In this document: positions 1-6,630 of the stretch, one piece after another
Layout of the letters: each line of letters opens with the position of its first letter
Numbering within the stretch: the stretch's first letter is position 1
NCBI GenBank assembly: GCA_903873565.1
Contig: CAIQOY010000012.1
Span: 1-6,933 of the forward strand
Source of the DNA: an uncultured Actinomycetes bacterium
GTDB taxonomy: Bacteria > Actinomycetota > Thermoleophilia > Gaiellales > F1-60-MAGs149
Direction: 5' to 3'
Length of the DNA: 6,933 nucleotides
Notes under the pieces: generated by a model
What the model was told of the DNA's origin: nothing
Seen by the model: only the letters and a program-made list of their open reading frames with translations
Database searches by the model: none
Position numbers and translations under genes: made by a program

Positions 1-562
1 CGACGTCGTGCTGGTCACGCACGGCCACGGCGACCACATCGCCGACGCGGTGGCGGTGGCCGAGCGCGGCGGCGCCACGGTGGTCGCGCAGTACGAGATC
101 GGGACGTGGCTCGGCGAGCAGGGCGCGGCCGACGTGATCGGCATGAACACGGGCGGCACGGTCGAGGTCCGCGGGCTCAAGGTCACGATGACCCAGGCCT
201 TCCACTCCAGCGCCCTGCCCGACGGCGCCTACGGCGGCGATCCGGTCGGCTACGTGGTCGAGCTCGAGTCGGGCCAGCGCATCTACATCGCGGGCGACAC
301 CGGCGTCTTCGGCGACATGGCGCTGATCCGCGAGCTCTACCAGCCCGTGCTGGCGATCCTGCCGATCGGCGACCTCTTCACGATGGGGCCGTTCCAGGCC
401 GCGCACGCGGTGCGCCTGCTCGGCGTCGAGCACGTCCTGTGCTCGCACTGGGGCACCTTCGACGCGCTGACCGGCACCCCCGACCAGCTCGAGGCGGAGC
501 TCGCGAAGCTCGGCCTCGGCCAGGTGGCCGTGCACCGGCTCGCGCCGGGCGACGCCCTCTAG
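1..562 (+). CDS. Metal-dependent hydrolase, metallo-beta-lactamase fold, UPF0173-like (5' truncated)
   Basis: The reading frame is open from the left edge (first whole codon at 2) to TAG at 560-562, giving 186 residues; about 40-50 N-terminal residues are missing if it has the usual UPF0173 length of about 225-230. What is seen: the metal-binding HGHGDH motif at visible residues 7-12, AFHSS with His68, the GDT motif with Asp99, the family-typical stretch PIGDLFTMGP at 121-130, and the final metal ligand in SHWGTF (His149). These are in the order expected for the beta-lactamase-like metal-dependent hydrolases related to UlaG. The fold normally binds one or two divalent metals and hydrolyses ester or phosphoester bonds, but the substrate of UPF0173 proteins is not established and nothing here identifies it. 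No signal peptide can be judged because the start is missing; relatives are cytoplasmic. The DUF1028 gene starts 4 nt after the stop, so the two are probably co-transcribed. Confidence 0.92.
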   Translation, partial: DVVLVTHGHGDHIADAVAVAERGGATVVAQYEIGTWLGEQGAADVIGMNTGGTVEVRGLKVTMTQAFHSSALPDGAYGGDPVGYVVELESGQRIYIAGDTGVFGDMALIRELYQPVLAILPIGDLFTMGPFQAAHAVRLLGVEHVLCSHWGTFDALTGTPDQLEAELAKLGLGQVAVHRLAPGDAL

Positions 563-566
563 GGCG

Positions 567-1397
567 ATGACGTTCTCGATCTGCGCCGTCGACCGCGCCA
601 CCGGCGACGTCGGCGCGGCCGCGACCACGAAGTTCCTGGCGGTGGGGGCCGGGGTGCTGTGGGCCGAGGTCGGGGTGGGGGCGGTCTGCACCCAGGCCAC
701 GACGCGGATCGCCTACGGGCCGGAGCTCCTCGATCTCCTGCGCGCGGGCGCCACCGCCGAGGCCGCGATCGCGGAGGCGACCGCGGCCGACGAGGGCCGG
801 GCCGACCGCCAGCTCGGCGCGGTCGCCGCCGACGGGGCGGGGGCCACCTACACGGGCGGCGCCTGCTTCGACTGGGCGGGCGGGCTCGTGCTGGACGATG
901 CCACCGTGCAGGGCAACATCCTCGCCGGCTCGAGCGTCGTGGAGGCCATGGCGTCGGCCTGGGCGACGAGCGACGGCGAGCGGCTCGAGGAGCGGATGCT
1001 CGCCGTGCTCCACGCCGGGGAGGCCGCGGGCGGCGATCGCCGCGGCCGCCAGTCGGCGGCGATCCTCGTGCGCCGCGGCGACGGCACGGACCCCGTCGAC
1101 CTCCGCGTCGACGATCACCCCGAGCCCCTCGTCGAGCTCGGGCGCCTGCACGCCGCCTACCGGCTGGTCTACGAGACCTCCCCGCGGGAGGCCTGGACCG
1201 CGGTGGACGCGGCGCTGGCCGGGCGGATCCGCTCCGCGCTGATCGCCGCCGGCCACGCCGCGGAGCCCGAGGGCCCGTGGGACGCGGCGCTCGAGCGGGC
1301 GCTCGCCGCCTGGGTCTTCGACGAGAACCTGGACGGGCGCTGGGCGGGCGGCGACCGGATCGACCCGGCCGTCCTCGGGCACCTGCTCGGGGAGTGA
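567..1397 (+). CDS. DUF1028 family protein (Ntn-hydrolase-like)
   Basis: This 276-residue protein matches the DUF1028 pattern along its length. It starts MTFSI, followed by KFLAVGAGVLWAE and an 'ACxTQA'-like segment (AVCTQATTRIAYGP). It then has QGNILAGSSVVEAMA in the middle, GEAAGGDRRGRQSAA at residues 151-165 and LRVDDHP at 179-185. From about residue 200 a helical C-terminal segment ends with ENLDGRW and IDPAVLGHLL, resembling the putative peptidoglycan-binding extension found in part of this family. Structural relatives are classed with the N-terminal-nucleophile hydrolases; if that holds, Thr2 exposed after Met removal would be the candidate nucleophile (inference). No substrate is known. 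There is no signal peptide, so a cytoplasmic protein is expected. ATG at 567 is preceded only by a poor AGGG overlapping the upstream stop codon, which suggests translation coupled to the hydrolase gene 4 nt upstream. Family assignment is firm; function is not. Confidence 0.93.
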   Translation: MTFSICAVDRATGDVGAAATTKFLAVGAGVLWAEVGVGAVCTQATTRIAYGPELLDLLRAGATAEAAIAEATAADEGRADRQLGAVAADGAGATYTGGACFDWAGGLVLDDATVQGNILAGSSVVEAMASAWATSDGERLEERMLAVLHAGEAAGGDRRGRQSAAILVRRGDGTDPVDLRVDDHPEPLVELGRLHAAYRLVYETSPREAWTAVDAALAGRIRSALIAAGHAAEPEGPWDAALERALAAWVFDENLDGRWAGGDRIDPAVLGHLLGE

Positions 1398-1464
1398 TCC
1401 CGCTCGCTGGCGACGGTACAGGCCTGACGCTAGGCTTCCGGTTCGGAGGATCGGCGTCCGACTC

Positions 1465-1473
1465 GGGAGGGAG
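1465..1473 (+). promoter_or_regulatory. Ribosome binding site fixing a GTG start at 1480
   Basis: The purine run GGGAGGGAG ends 6 nt before GTG at 1480-1482 and is the only strong Shine-Dalgarno match nearby. It selects this GTG, which gives a short basic N-terminus followed by a membrane segment, over the in-frame GTG at 1519 that would begin inside the membrane segment. It lies in the 82-nt gap (1398-1479) after the DUF1028 gene; nothing else in that gap could be supported. Confidence 0.75.
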
Positions 1474-1479
1474 ATCGGG

Positions 1480-3684
1480 GTGGCAGGCTCGTCTCGACGT
1501 ACGCGCAGCGCGGGGATCGTGCTCGGGTGGTCGGTGCTCGTCGGCGTCTGCTCGATCCTCGCCTACGTGGCCGTCGGCCGTGGCGACCTCCTCGACGCGC
1601 GCGCGGAGCAGCCCGTGGCCGCTGAGGCGAAGCGCGCGCAGCCGAACCCGCAGCGCCTCGCGCGCTACAACGTCACGCTGTCGGCCAAGTCGGCCCGGCT
1701 CATCCGCGGTGAGGACGGCGTCACGCGCCTCGTGCTCAAGCGCGTCAACCCGCTCGTCGAGATGGCCGACGTCTCGCCCGGCACCGAGCGCCAGGCGATC
1801 GCCACCTGGGTCTGGGTCAAGGAGTGGAGGACGCTGTACCGGCGCTTCCAGCCGAACACCACGATCGTGTGGACCGAGGGCGGCACGCGCCGCGCCCTCA
1901 CCGTGGCCCTCGCGAGCGGCAGCTTCGACGGGCGGACGATGTCCTTCGCGGTCCGCCGCCTCGCCCTCGGCACGCGGCGGGCGCTGCCGGTCACGTCCCG
2001 GGTGATCCCCCAGCGCTCCAAGGCCCTCGGCGCCGTCGACGTGTTCGTGGACCCGTACACCCCGCCGCAGCAGCAGAGCATCGTGCAGACCGCGTTGCAG
2101 ACCTACGGGCTCTACAAGGCCGGACCGCAGACGTGGACCGTGACGACGAGCCCGAGCGTGCCCGATGTGCTGGCCCCGAGCACGCTCTACAAGGCGCTCG
2201 CGAACGGCACGACGAGCGGCACCGTGACCCTGCAGCTCAAGCAGGGCGTCGGCTTCGCCAGCGGCGACCTTCCGGGGACCCGGCTCTCCATCCAGCCGAG
2301 CGGCGTCAACTACCCGGGGTACTTCCGGAACCTGAACCTCGTCGGCGGCGCGCTGGTGATCGGCAACGCCAGCACGAGTGTCTCCGGGCTCGTCTTCTAC
2401 GACCTCCAGCTCGGCGGCGGCGAGCTCGTCCTGCCGACGGTGGGGGAGAACCCGACGAGCAACATCTTCGCCAACGCGGACCTCACGAACGCGACGGTCA
2501 GCGTCGTCTCCGCCCCCGGCACGATCTTCGTCAACCCGACGATCAACGGCACCCAGTTCGAGGGCGCCGGCAGCGGGCTCGGCAGCGGGTTCCAGGGGGT
2601 CACGTTCCTCGGCGCCGACTTCAGCAACGGGTTCCTGATGGACGGCATCAACTTCGCCGGTGCGACCCTCGGCCCGTGGCAGGAGCAGCAGCGCTCCGGG
2701 GCGACCACGAACGTGCTGACGTCGTTCGCCGGGCTGAACCTCCCCTCGAACGTCTCGTTCGGCGGCGGCGGCGACGGCGGCATCGCGCTCGGCGCCCTCC
2801 TCTCGAGCGTCGACTTCACCGGCACGACCCTCAACGGCACCACCTTCACGAACGCCACGATCAGCGGCGGCTCGTTCGCGAACGCCGTCCTCAACGGCGA
2901 CGTGGGCTTCGGGTCGACGACCATCGACGGCACGTCGTTCGCCAACGTGCAGATCACCGGCGCGACGACGTTCGCCGACACCTCGATCTCCGGCGTGTCG
3001 TTCAACGGGGCGCGGATCACCGGCACGGCGTCGTTCGCCGGCGCGTCGATCTCCGGCGGGTCGTTCAACGGCGCGCAGATCGCCAGCGGCACGACCTTCC
3101 AGGGCGCCGACCTCAGTGGCGTGACCTTCGCCCAGGCGACGCTCGCGGACGCGATGTTCCAGGGCGCGACGCTCACGCAGGCCGACTTCTCGCTCGCCAC
3201 GTTCACGGGAGGCGCCGGCCAGGCGTCGTTCGCGAACGCCCAGCTCAACGCGGGCACGGTCTTCACCTCCGGCTCCGGTATCGAGAACGCGGACTTCACC
3301 GGCGCCACCCTCGACGGCATCGTGTTCGCAACCGGCGGCGCGGCGAACGGCGGCTCGCCGCCGACGTTCATCGCGTCGCTTCTGAACTCGATCGCCGGGA
3401 CGACCGACAAGGGGGTGATCATCACGAACCAGGCGACCGGCGAGGCGAGCCAGTTCTTCAAGATCGACGGCACGCTCTACCTGGCTCCCGCGGGGGGTGG
3501 GGAGGGGCCGTGGCAGCCGATCACGATCGCCCCGGACGGCACGATCACGAACCTCCCCGGCGGCGGTGGGGCCGGCGGCGGCGGTGGGGCCGGCGGCGGC
3601 GGCGACGTCCCCGGCGGCGGTGGGGGTGACGTGGTGCCCGACCCCGGCGGCGGCGACGACGCCGAGGTGGTGCAGTTCGGATGA
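1480..3684 (+). CDS. Membrane-anchored pentapeptide-repeat protein with Gly-rich C-terminal tail
   Basis: This 734-residue protein is predicted to be exported and held by its N-terminus. Residues 1-10 are basic (RRTR), 11-33 form one hydrophobic segment, and no convincing cleavage site or lipobox follows, so an N-in/C-out anchor is likely. Residues 63-165 form a charged domain (KSARLIRGEDGVTRLVLKRV, ATW near 108-110, PNTTIVW at 125-131, FDGRTMSF at 149-156). I think it is a divergent form of the N-terminal domain seen in some exported pentapeptide proteins. Residues 300-440 contain irregular repeats. Residues 446-575 form a regular right-handed beta-solenoid, with Phe alternating with Leu/Ile every five residues and Ala, Gly, Asn, Ser and Thr between. 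The tail (694-734) is mostly Gly and ends in an acidic DDAEVVQFG; there is no LPXTG. The only Cys (24) is in the membrane segment. Pentapeptide solenoids often mediate protein contacts; the partner here is unknown. The stop codon overlaps the next gene's ATG, so the two products probably act together. Confidence 0.9.
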   Translation: MAGSSRRTRSAGIVLGWSVLVGVCSILAYVAVGRGDLLDARAEQPVAAEAKRAQPNPQRLARYNVTLSAKSARLIRGEDGVTRLVLKRVNPLVEMADVSPGTERQAIATWVWVKEWRTLYRRFQPNTTIVWTEGGTRRALTVALASGSFDGRTMSFAVRRLALGTRRALPVTSRVIPQRSKALGAVDVFVDPYTPPQQQSIVQTALQTYGLYKAGPQTWTVTTSPSVPDVLAPSTLYKALANGTTSGTVTLQLKQGVGFASGDLPGTRLSIQPSGVNYPGYFRNLNLVGGALVIGNASTSVSGLVFYDLQLGGGELVLPTVGENPTSNIFANADLTNATVSVVSAPGTIFVNPTINGTQFEGAGSGLGSGFQGVTFLGADFSNGFLMDGINFAGATLGPWQEQQRSGATTNVLTSFAGLNLPSNVSFGGGGDGGIALGALLSSVDFTGTTLNGTTFTNATISGGSFANAVLNGDVGFGSTTIDGTSFANVQITGATTFADTSISGVSFNGARITGTASFAGASISGGSFNGAQIASGTTFQGADLSGVTFAQATLADAMFQGATLTQADFSLATFTGGAGQASFANAQLNAGTVFTSGSGIENADFTGATLDGIVFATGGAANGGSPPTFIASLLNSIAGTTDKGVIITNQATGEASQFFKIDGTLYLAPAGGGEGPWQPITIAPDGTITNLPGGGGAGGGGGAGGGGDVPGGGGGDVVPDPGGGDDAEVVQFG
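2845..3096 (+). repeat. Four tandem 63-bp units encoding 21-residue solenoid coils
   Basis: Units begin with TTC (Phe) at 2845, 2908, 2971 and 3034, and the next coil's Phe codon is at 3097. Each unit encodes Phe-x4-Ile-x4-Phe-x4-Leu/Ile-x5. This is a four-pentapeptide coil with one extra residue always after the fourth pentapeptide. Residue starts are 456, 477, 498 and 519, and 540 opens a coil with strict five-residue spacing (Phe540, Leu545, Phe550, Leu555, Phe560, Leu565, Phe570). Units share phrases such as SISG, SFNGA and ITG, but the DNA copies have diverged, so this is an old protein-level repeat and not a recent tandem expansion. Confidence 0.85.
3554..3625 (+). repeat. Gly-codon microrepeat in the tail of the pentapeptide protein
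   Basis: Two perfect 18-bp units (ggcggtggggccggcggc) lie in tandem at 3562-3579 and 3580-3597. In addition, tccccggcggcggtgggg occurs at 3554-3571 and again at 3608-3625, exactly 54 bp (three 18-bp steps) apart. All copies are in frame and encode runs of Gly broken by Ala, Pro, Asp and Val. The arrangement suggests expansion and contraction by slippage in steps that preserve the frame. Confidence 0.8.
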
Positions 3685-6599
3685 GGCGCGGGCGCTCCAC
3701 GGCGCGCGCCGCACTCGCGGCCGCCGCCCTCGCCCTGATCTTGGCCGTGCCCGGAATCGCCTCGGCGAGGACCGCGGCCTTCGACCTCGACCTGCGCACG
3801 GCCGACGGCGTGCGCGTCGCGTCGATCGCGGGCAGCGTGAACGCGCGCGGCATCGGCTACGCGCAGCTGGTGCCGCTGTCGGGGGCGTCGCGGATCGGGA
3901 TGGTCCGCGACGAGACGGCCATGGCGACGCGCCAGGCCGACGGGTCGCTCCTGATCCGGGGCGGCCTCAGCACGCGCCTCGTCGTCCGCGTCGACGTCGC
4001 CCGGGGCACGGCGGAGGCCAGCGGCCGCCTGGCGCTCGACCTGCGCGCCGCCCGCACCGTCGACGTGACGGGCACCGGCATCGCGACGGACCGCCCGTAC
4101 ACGCCGCGCAAGGGCGACGTCGTCATCGCCGTCGGCTACCCGAAGGGGCCGATCCGGGTCGCCATGGCCCGGCGCTACCGCATCGTGCGCTACAACGCCG
4201 CGCAGTGGTCGCGCACCGCGCTGCTCGCGAACCCGCAGCGCATCCGCAGCGTCGCCGGCGTCCTCGTCGGGCCGTCGGTCGGCGTCGAGCGCCTCCGCCA
4301 TCTCGACATCGTGCGCGCCCTCTACAACGCGGGCCGCTGGGCGGCGGTGTCGGCGTCGCCGACGGCGTTCGACCGGCACATGTACCTGCTCGCCCACGCG
4401 CACGTCGGCAGCGGCGGCGTGATCCTGCGCCATCCCGGCGGGCGCCCGGGGCAGGCCAGCCGCACCTTCCTCCAGATCCGCGAACCGCGCGTGGCCCGCA
4501 TCCGGGTCGGCTCGGCCCGGAGGGGTCCCGACACGCTGCCGAAGACCGAGATCAAGGCGGCCGTCAACCGCGGCATCGACCACCTGACCGAGGCGATCGC
4601 GGCGCGTGAGAACCCGTCGGGCACCCCGGCGAAGGCCTCCCGCAGCGACGGCGACCCGGCGACGCGGCAGAGCCAGACGTGCCCGACCCCGACCCCCACG
4701 ATGCCCGCGACCGTGTGCGCGACGGGGCCGGACCCGGCCGTCTACTCCGTGCCGATCGACCAGATGTTCCAGGTCATCCTGACGACGCCCAACGCGCTCA
4801 CGGCCTACGGCCTGCAGTGGACGTGCGGGTCGACGAACACCTACCTCGTGGCCATCGCCAGCCCGTGCCCCGGCTCGACGCTGACCCAGGCGATGTCGAT
4901 CGAGTTCACGCCGGTCTACGCGGTCACGCTCGTGCCCGGCGGCGGGAGCACGACGCCGCAGCAGATCGTCACGGAGACGAGCAACGCCGAGTTCAACGCC
5001 GTCGCCGCGATCGGCGACTCCCCGGCGCAGGGCGCCTACAACACCGCCCTCGACGTCGTCACGCCGACCACGTGGGGCGCCGCGGTGTACAGCACGTCCT
5101 GCGGCGAGAGCCTCTCCCTGTGCTCGTACCCGGCCGCGCAGACGATCCAGGAGAGCGGGCTGCAGCTGGCCATGGCGTACCACTCGGTCGTCACGGACTG
5201 CCCGGGCTGCTACGGCATCGGCGGCACCGACGTGAGCGTCCAGATGGTGCAGAACGTCCAGAACTCCGCGCCGATCCAGGACCAGTCGCAGCTGTCCGGC
5301 AGCGTGACGACGGGCACCAACTGGCAGACGTCCGTGGCCACGACCTCGAGCTTCGACGTCTCCGCCAACCTCGGGTTCTTCGGCGGCGAGGACATGGGCG
5401 GGGTCGGCGGCGGCTACAGCTCGTCGACCACCACGACGAACTCGCAGGGCGGCAGCGTCCAGGCCTCCGTCGGCACCACGTTCTCCAACTGGGAGACCAA
5501 CCCGGTGTACGGCCAGGGCCCCACGCCCAGCTCGGCGCAGGCGACGTACACGACGTTCTCCAACACGATCCCGAACGCGAGCGGCACTGCGGCGTCGGCG
5601 GCCAGCAGCCTCCAGTACCCGGCGGGCATCAACGGCGCGAACGCGGGCTACATCCCGACGCCGTCGCAGTACGGGGGCAACGGGTCGGCGCCGAACTGCG
5701 CCGGCAACCTCTCGACGTGCAACGCCGGTCCGACGATCACCGCGTGGGGCAGCGGCGAGAACGTCGCGAACTTCGTGCAGGGCGCGGTCGCCGCCTTCAC
5801 GGTCGACGTGAACGCCCCGAACCAGGTCGCCATCGGATCGGTCTCCCCGTGGGTGTCGGACTCCTTCTACCTCGTCGACCAGTGGAACATGTCGGATGTC
5901 GCGTCGGGCAGCGTCTGGGCGGGCACGACCAACAGCTCGTTCACCGGCTTCGGCCCGGGCCTCCAGGCGTTCACCCAGCTGCAGGTCCTCGGCCAGGACC
6001 AGATCGCCGCCGCCACCACGGTGGGCCCCCCGTCCACCCTGAGCAACCCGAATCCGCCGCAGGGGGCCAGCATCGGCGCGGGGATCACGACGTACTACAA
6101 CGCGCAGGGCCAGGTGATCGACGAGTCCTCGACGGCGACGTACACCACGGTCGGCCTCGACCTCTGCGCGCCGCCGGTGCTCACCGCGGAGATGTGGACG
6201 GCGGGCTGCGACCAGGATCCGTCCTACACGGGGCCGAACAGCCAGCCGGCGACGGTGGCGGGGGCGAACCCGTCGATCACGCTCGGCTCGGTCCTGCCGA
6301 CGGGGCAGGCGCCCGCGGTGCAGACGGTGAACGGCGCGCCGCGGCAGATCGCCCAGCTCGGCGCCACCCTCTACTGCAACCCCGGCACCTGGTCCGGCTC
6401 CCCGACCTTCTCGTACGCGTGGACGATCTTCACCAACACGAAGGTGTGGGCGCCGGTGCCCGGCGGCCCGACCACCAACGCCTTCACGCCGACGGCGCCC
6501 GGCACCTACCTCTGCGAGGTCACGGCGACGAACACCGCGGCGCCGAACGGCGTCGGGGCCCCGACCGGATCCGTCACGGTCATCGGCGCCGCGAAGTGA
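3681..6599 (+). CDS. Large secreted Cys-paired protein with C-terminal Ig-like module, function unknown
   Basis: This 972-residue protein has a Sec signal peptide: a basic start, a hydrophobic core at 10-26 and probable cleavage after ASA (residue 29). Residues 30-330 are Arg-rich, Cys-free and of no family I recognise. Cys334 to Cys346 enclose a Pro/Thr loop. From 330 to 887 there is no Lys or Arg, and the segment is rich in Thr, Ser, Gly, Asn and Gln, as in extracellular beta-proteins. The 14 cysteines lie in seven adjacent pairs: 334/346, 382/396, 474/481, 507/510, 673/680, 829/843 and 899/945. Residues 541-566 and 592-603 alternate polar and apolar residues around a Gly-rich turn. Residues 893-968 form an Ig-like domain (Cys899, Trp904, Trp914, Cys945, then EVTATN) of a kind common in exported proteins of Solirubrobacterales. 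There is no membrane anchor, LPXTG or catalytic motif. ATG at 3681 overlaps the preceding TGA, with GAGGTGG at 3664-3670 as ribosome binding site, so coupling to the anchored solenoid is likely. A surface or released adhesion protein and a pore-forming protein are both possible; neither is shown. Confidence 0.88.
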   Translation: MRRGRSTARAALAAAALALILAVPGIASARTAAFDLDLRTADGVRVASIAGSVNARGIGYAQLVPLSGASRIGMVRDETAMATRQADGSLLIRGGLSTRLVVRVDVARGTAEASGRLALDLRAARTVDVTGTGIATDRPYTPRKGDVVIAVGYPKGPIRVAMARRYRIVRYNAAQWSRTALLANPQRIRSVAGVLVGPSVGVERLRHLDIVRALYNAGRWAAVSASPTAFDRHMYLLAHAHVGSGGVILRHPGGRPGQASRTFLQIREPRVARIRVGSARRGPDTLPKTEIKAAVNRGIDHLTEAIAARENPSGTPAKASRSDGDPATRQSQTCPTPTPTMPATVCATGPDPAVYSVPIDQMFQVILTTPNALTAYGLQWTCGSTNTYLVAIASPCPGSTLTQAMSIEFTPVYAVTLVPGGGSTTPQQIVTETSNAEFNAVAAIGDSPAQGAYNTALDVVTPTTWGAAVYSTSCGESLSLCSYPAAQTIQESGLQLAMAYHSVVTDCPGCYGIGGTDVSVQMVQNVQNSAPIQDQSQLSGSVTTGTNWQTSVATTSSFDVSANLGFFGGEDMGGVGGGYSSSTTTTNSQGGSVQASVGTTFSNWETNPVYGQGPTPSSAQATYTTFSNTIPNASGTAASAASSLQYPAGINGANAGYIPTPSQYGGNGSAPNCAGNLSTCNAGPTITAWGSGENVANFVQGAVAAFTVDVNAPNQVAIGSVSPWVSDSFYLVDQWNMSDVASGSVWAGTTNSSFTGFGPGLQAFTQLQVLGQDQIAAATTVGPPSTLSNPNPPQGASIGAGITTYYNAQGQVIDESSTATYTTVGLDLCAPPVLTAEMWTAGCDQDPSYTGPNSQPATVAGANPSITLGSVLPTGQAPAVQTVNGAPRQIAQLGATLYCNPGTWSGSPTFSYAWTIFTNTKVWAPVPGGPTTNAFTPTAPGTYLCEVTATNTAAPNGVGAPTGSVTVIGAAK

Positions 6600-6603
6600 T
6601 CAC

Positions 6604-6625
6604 GGCCGCCGGTCGCCCGGCGGCC
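6604..6625 (+). terminator. Perfect 9-bp GC hairpin after the secreted-protein gene
   Basis: The arms ggccgccgg (6604-6612) and ccggcggcc (6617-6625) pair perfectly around the loop tcgc, starting 4 nt after the TGA stop. No T-run follows, so this is not a classical intrinsic terminator. In GC-rich actinobacteria such U-less hairpins at gene ends commonly stop transcription or protect the 3' end; the role here is inferred from position. Confidence 0.55.
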
Positions 6626-6630
6626 CGGTG

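Noticed and set aside
1398..1479. Possible promoter, with taggct at 1431-1436 as a -10 box
   Set aside because: No -35 element of acceptable match at the right distance (tggcga at best); indistinguishable from background in GC-rich DNA.
1540..1554. Lipobox around Cys24 of the pentapeptide protein
   Set aside because: The residue before Cys is Val where Gly/Ala/Ser is needed, and the hydrophobic segment continues past Cys, so a membrane anchor fits better.
2845..3096. CRISPR array, suggested by the regular 63-bp spacing
   Set aside because: The periodicity is codon-based within a solid reading frame, the units are diverged with no conserved repeat/unique spacer pattern, and no cas genes are present.
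2397..3473. Minus-strand open frame of 358 codons opposite the solenoid repeats
   Set aside because: Its repeats merely mirror the sense-strand pentapeptide repeats; no ribosome binding site and no recognisable domain.
3559..3684. Sortase sorting signal at the end of the pentapeptide protein
   Set aside because: No LPXTG-like motif, no C-terminal hydrophobic segment and no basic tail; the end is Gly-rich and acidic.
559..3714. Minus-strand open frame of 1051 codons spanning the DUF1028 and pentapeptide genes
   Set aside because: It is antisense to two well-supported genes, has Arg/Ala/Gly-rich low-complexity translation typical of GC-rich shadow frames, and matches no family.
3681..3767. 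Tat signal peptide in the secreted protein because of the early RR
   Set aside because: RRGRST lacks the Tat consensus after the twin arginine; the segment fits an ordinary Sec signal peptide.
3477..5183. Minus-strand open frame of 568 codons
   Set aside because: Arg/Asp/Val-rich translation without domains, lying opposite the supported secreted-protein gene; a product of high GC.
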